The translations under genes were made by a program, and so were the position numbers. Below are positions 62,796 through 64,000 of a stretch of 64,000 nt of DNA, in pieces (positions within the stretch are counted from its first letter, which is position 1; each line of letters begins with the position of its first letter). Under the pieces are notes generated by a model. It was given only the letters and a program-made list of their open reading frames with translations, was not told the origin of the DNA and made no database searches. This DNA comes from Salipiger aestuarii (GTDB lineage: Bacteria; Pseudomonadota; Alphaproteobacteria; Rhodobacterales; Rhodobacteraceae), in assembly GCF_003259905.1 (NCBI RefSeq), contig NZ_QLMG01000007.1:1-64000 (forward strand), read 5' to 3'.

Positions 62796-63160
62796 ACGCG
62801 CTTGTCTGTCCACCCGAAGGAACAGTCCGCCGCGATCCCGATCCCGACCGTCAGACCGCCCGCCGGGGACGACAGCGCCCCGGATATCGCTCCGATCAAT
62901 ACTCGGCCCGACCCGTCAAAACCTGTCATAAATTAGGAGAACGGGCGGAACGTGAATGGCTTCGGCGGGTTAGGTCAGCACTGCTTCAAGGGTTGATGTT
63001 CCTGTCGACCCGGGCACCCGGCAACGCTTCCTGAATTGCGCCTGCAACGCATGGAACAGGGCGGTCGGACTGACAATCGAGACGGAAGAACACCACTGAC
63101 CTGCGCTTGTTCCAAAGGCGCGGGGCGTGTTCGGTTCGCCAAAAACAAAGGGAAGCCACC
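62796..63160. other. 365-base intergenic region before the PRC-barrel gene
   Basis: No ORF with coding character was seen. A short AT-rich patch near 62920-62940 and the AAAGGGAAGCC ribosome binding site at the right edge are the only visible signals, the latter for the gene at 63161. Frames on the minus strand that run through here are shadows of that gene. Confidence 0.4.
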
Positions 63161-64000
63161 ATGCCGACACCTATGAAAACGCTTTTGAACACCGCAGCAA
63201 TCAGCGCGTTCGCTGCATCCGGCGCGTTTGCTCAAACGGCCACCACGGAAACCGATATTCAGGGCGGCCAGGTGGTTGTCGAACAGGAAGACGCAACCGT
63301 AAACGTGTCCGTTCCCGACCCCGATATTGATGTGACGCAAGGCCAGCCCGTCGTCACCGTTGAGCAGCCGCAGCCGGAAATCACCGTTGTCGTGCCCGAG
63401 CCCACGGTAAAGGTCCGTCAGCAGGCCCCGATCATCACCGTCGAGCAAGCGCAGCCCCAGATCACCGTCGTTATCCCCGAACCTGTCGTGACCGTCATGG
63501 TGCCGAAGCCGAAGGTCGACGTTGAAACCGGCGAACCGATCATCGATCTCGATCAGCCCGAACCCGTCGTGCGCTTTGTCCGGCCCGAGCCGAAAATCAC
63601 GATTCAGGAAGCACAGCCGCGCGTCCAGTTCGAGCAAGGCGAAGCTCAGGTCGACGTTGCCGAAGCGCAAGAGGCGGATGTCAACGTGACTCAGAAAGAC
63701 GCTCAGGTGAATGTGGAGCAAGGCGAGGGCGCCAACGTTTCGGTTTCGAGTGAAGAGCCCGAGGTCAATGTCGTAGACGGGGCTGAAGCTGACGTCGAAA
63801 TCGAACAGATGCAGGCCCGCGTTGTCATGGAAGATTTCAACGCCGATGAACAGGGGAACATGGCCGACGAAGACCGCGCCCGCTACCAGGACACGGTCAA
63901 GGCGCTTCCGATCTTTGACCGCAATGTCGAAGACCTTATGGGTCACAGCGTGGCAACCGAGTCCGGCGAAGATGTCGGCGAGGTCGATTTCATCGGTGTT
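63161..64000 (+). CDS. Secreted repeat protein leading into a PRC-barrel (cut by window end)
   Basis: At least 280 residues; the ATG follows AAGGGAAGCC. A signal peptide (MPTPMKTLLNTAAISAFAAS, cleavage near GAFAQ) is followed by about 170 residues of imperfect tandem repeats rich in Val, Glu, Gln, Pro and Thr: PVVTVEQPQPEITVVVPEPT, APIITVEQAQPQITVVIPEP, then EQGEAQVDVAEAQEADVNVT. The alternating Val/Thr pattern predicts extended beta structure. After a helical linker (NADEQGNMADEDRARYQDTV) the last residues, LMGHSVATESGEDVGEVDFI, are the start of a PRC-barrel. Periplasmic or surface location is likely; function unknown. The repeat region is acidic and almost free of Cys and Trp. Confidence 0.82.
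   Translation, partial: MPTPMKTLLNTAAISAFAASGAFAQTATTETDIQGGQVVVEQEDATVNVSVPDPDIDVTQGQPVVTVEQPQPEITVVVPEPTVKVRQQAPIITVEQAQPQITVVIPEPVVTVMVPKPKVDVETGEPIIDLDQPEPVVRFVRPEPKITIQEAQPRVQFEQGEAQVDVAEAQEADVNVTQKDAQVNVEQGEGANVSVSSEEPEVNVVDGAEADVEIEQMQARVVMEDFNADEQGNMADEDRARYQDTVKALPIFDRNVEDLMGHSVATESGEDVGEVDFIGV

Noticed and set aside
62940-62970. GGAAC-spacer-GTT pattern like an alphaproteobacterial general-stress (EcfG) promoter
   Set aside because: Only one weak match, about 200 bases from the next gene, and the EcfG system is generally absent from Rhodobacterales.
63161-63840. Repeats as a CRISPR array or DNA-level tandem repeat
   Set aside because: The repetition is at protein level with variable codons and no conserved repeat/spacer pattern.
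62975-63946. 323-codon minus-strand frame rich in Asp/His/Leu-like repeats
   Set aside because: It is the aligned antisense of the repeat-rich plus-strand protein that has a signal peptide, ribosome binding site and PRC-barrel start.

Overview
The window looks like a GC-rich alphaproteobacterial chromosome, most likely Rhodobacterales (Roseobacter-type Rhodobacteraceae). Support comes from codon use, a leuA with an attenuation leader, a SoeABC-type sulfite dehydrogenase, a DUF1523 protein and the overall gene repertoire. This assignment is inference; no rRNA or other taxonomic marker is present, and I saw no tRNA genes, CRISPR array or intact mobile element.

Layout. (1) 1-2010 is a decayed junction: the end of a frameshifted IS481-type transposase, a fragment of an IS5-type transposase, a frameshifted remnant that reads like repeats of a large secreted protein, and a zinc-ribbon remnant with no start codon. 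(2) 2015-12392 is mostly conserved chromosome: leuA with a leucine-rich leader peptide and hairpins, a large secreted RTX-tailed protein, the kdsD-kdsB-kdsA operon for CMP-Kdo, an SH3-like periplasmic protein, a D-2-hydroxyacid dehydrogenase and one unknown gene. (3) 12371-48045 is a surface-glycan locus with seven glycosyltransferases outside the assembly line, a Wzx-type flippase, a Wzz-type co-polymerase, a cytoplasmic BY-kinase, a Wzy/ligase-type membrane protein, a WecG/TagA-type transferase, Gfo/Idh/MocA oxidoreductases and NAD(P) epimerases, an SDR, a GMC oxidoreductase and an O-acyltransferase. No Wza-type exporter and no initiating phosphoglycosyltransferase were seen. (4) Embedded in that locus, between flippase and Wzz, is a four-gene natural-product assembly line (16153-28838). 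It comprises a one-module PKS with order KS-AT-KR-DH-ACP-TE, an eighth glycosyltransferase, an NRPS-like protein with formyltransferase, a luciferase-like monooxygenase inserted in its adenylation domain and a carrier domain, and a 4'-phosphopantetheinyl transferase.

(5) 48107-54302 is a probable sulfite dehydrogenase operon (molybdoprotein, unknown protein, Fe-S protein, membrane anchor, tandem NTF2-like protein). (6) 54299-64000 has small membrane and envelope genes: DUF1523, a PHB-depolymerase-like esterase with a ribbon-helix-helix protein, MgtC-like, DUF998, AI-2E-type transporter, DUF421, a phospholipase D/cardiolipin-synthase-like protein, and a repeat-rich secreted protein that enters a PRC-barrel as the window ends.

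The most interesting unit is the PKS/NRPS-like line. I infer that an N-formylated, possibly oxygenated aminoacyl starter is extended by a possibly iterative PKS, glycosylated, and perhaps exported or attached to the surface through the surrounding glycan machinery. The product cannot be read from the sequence.
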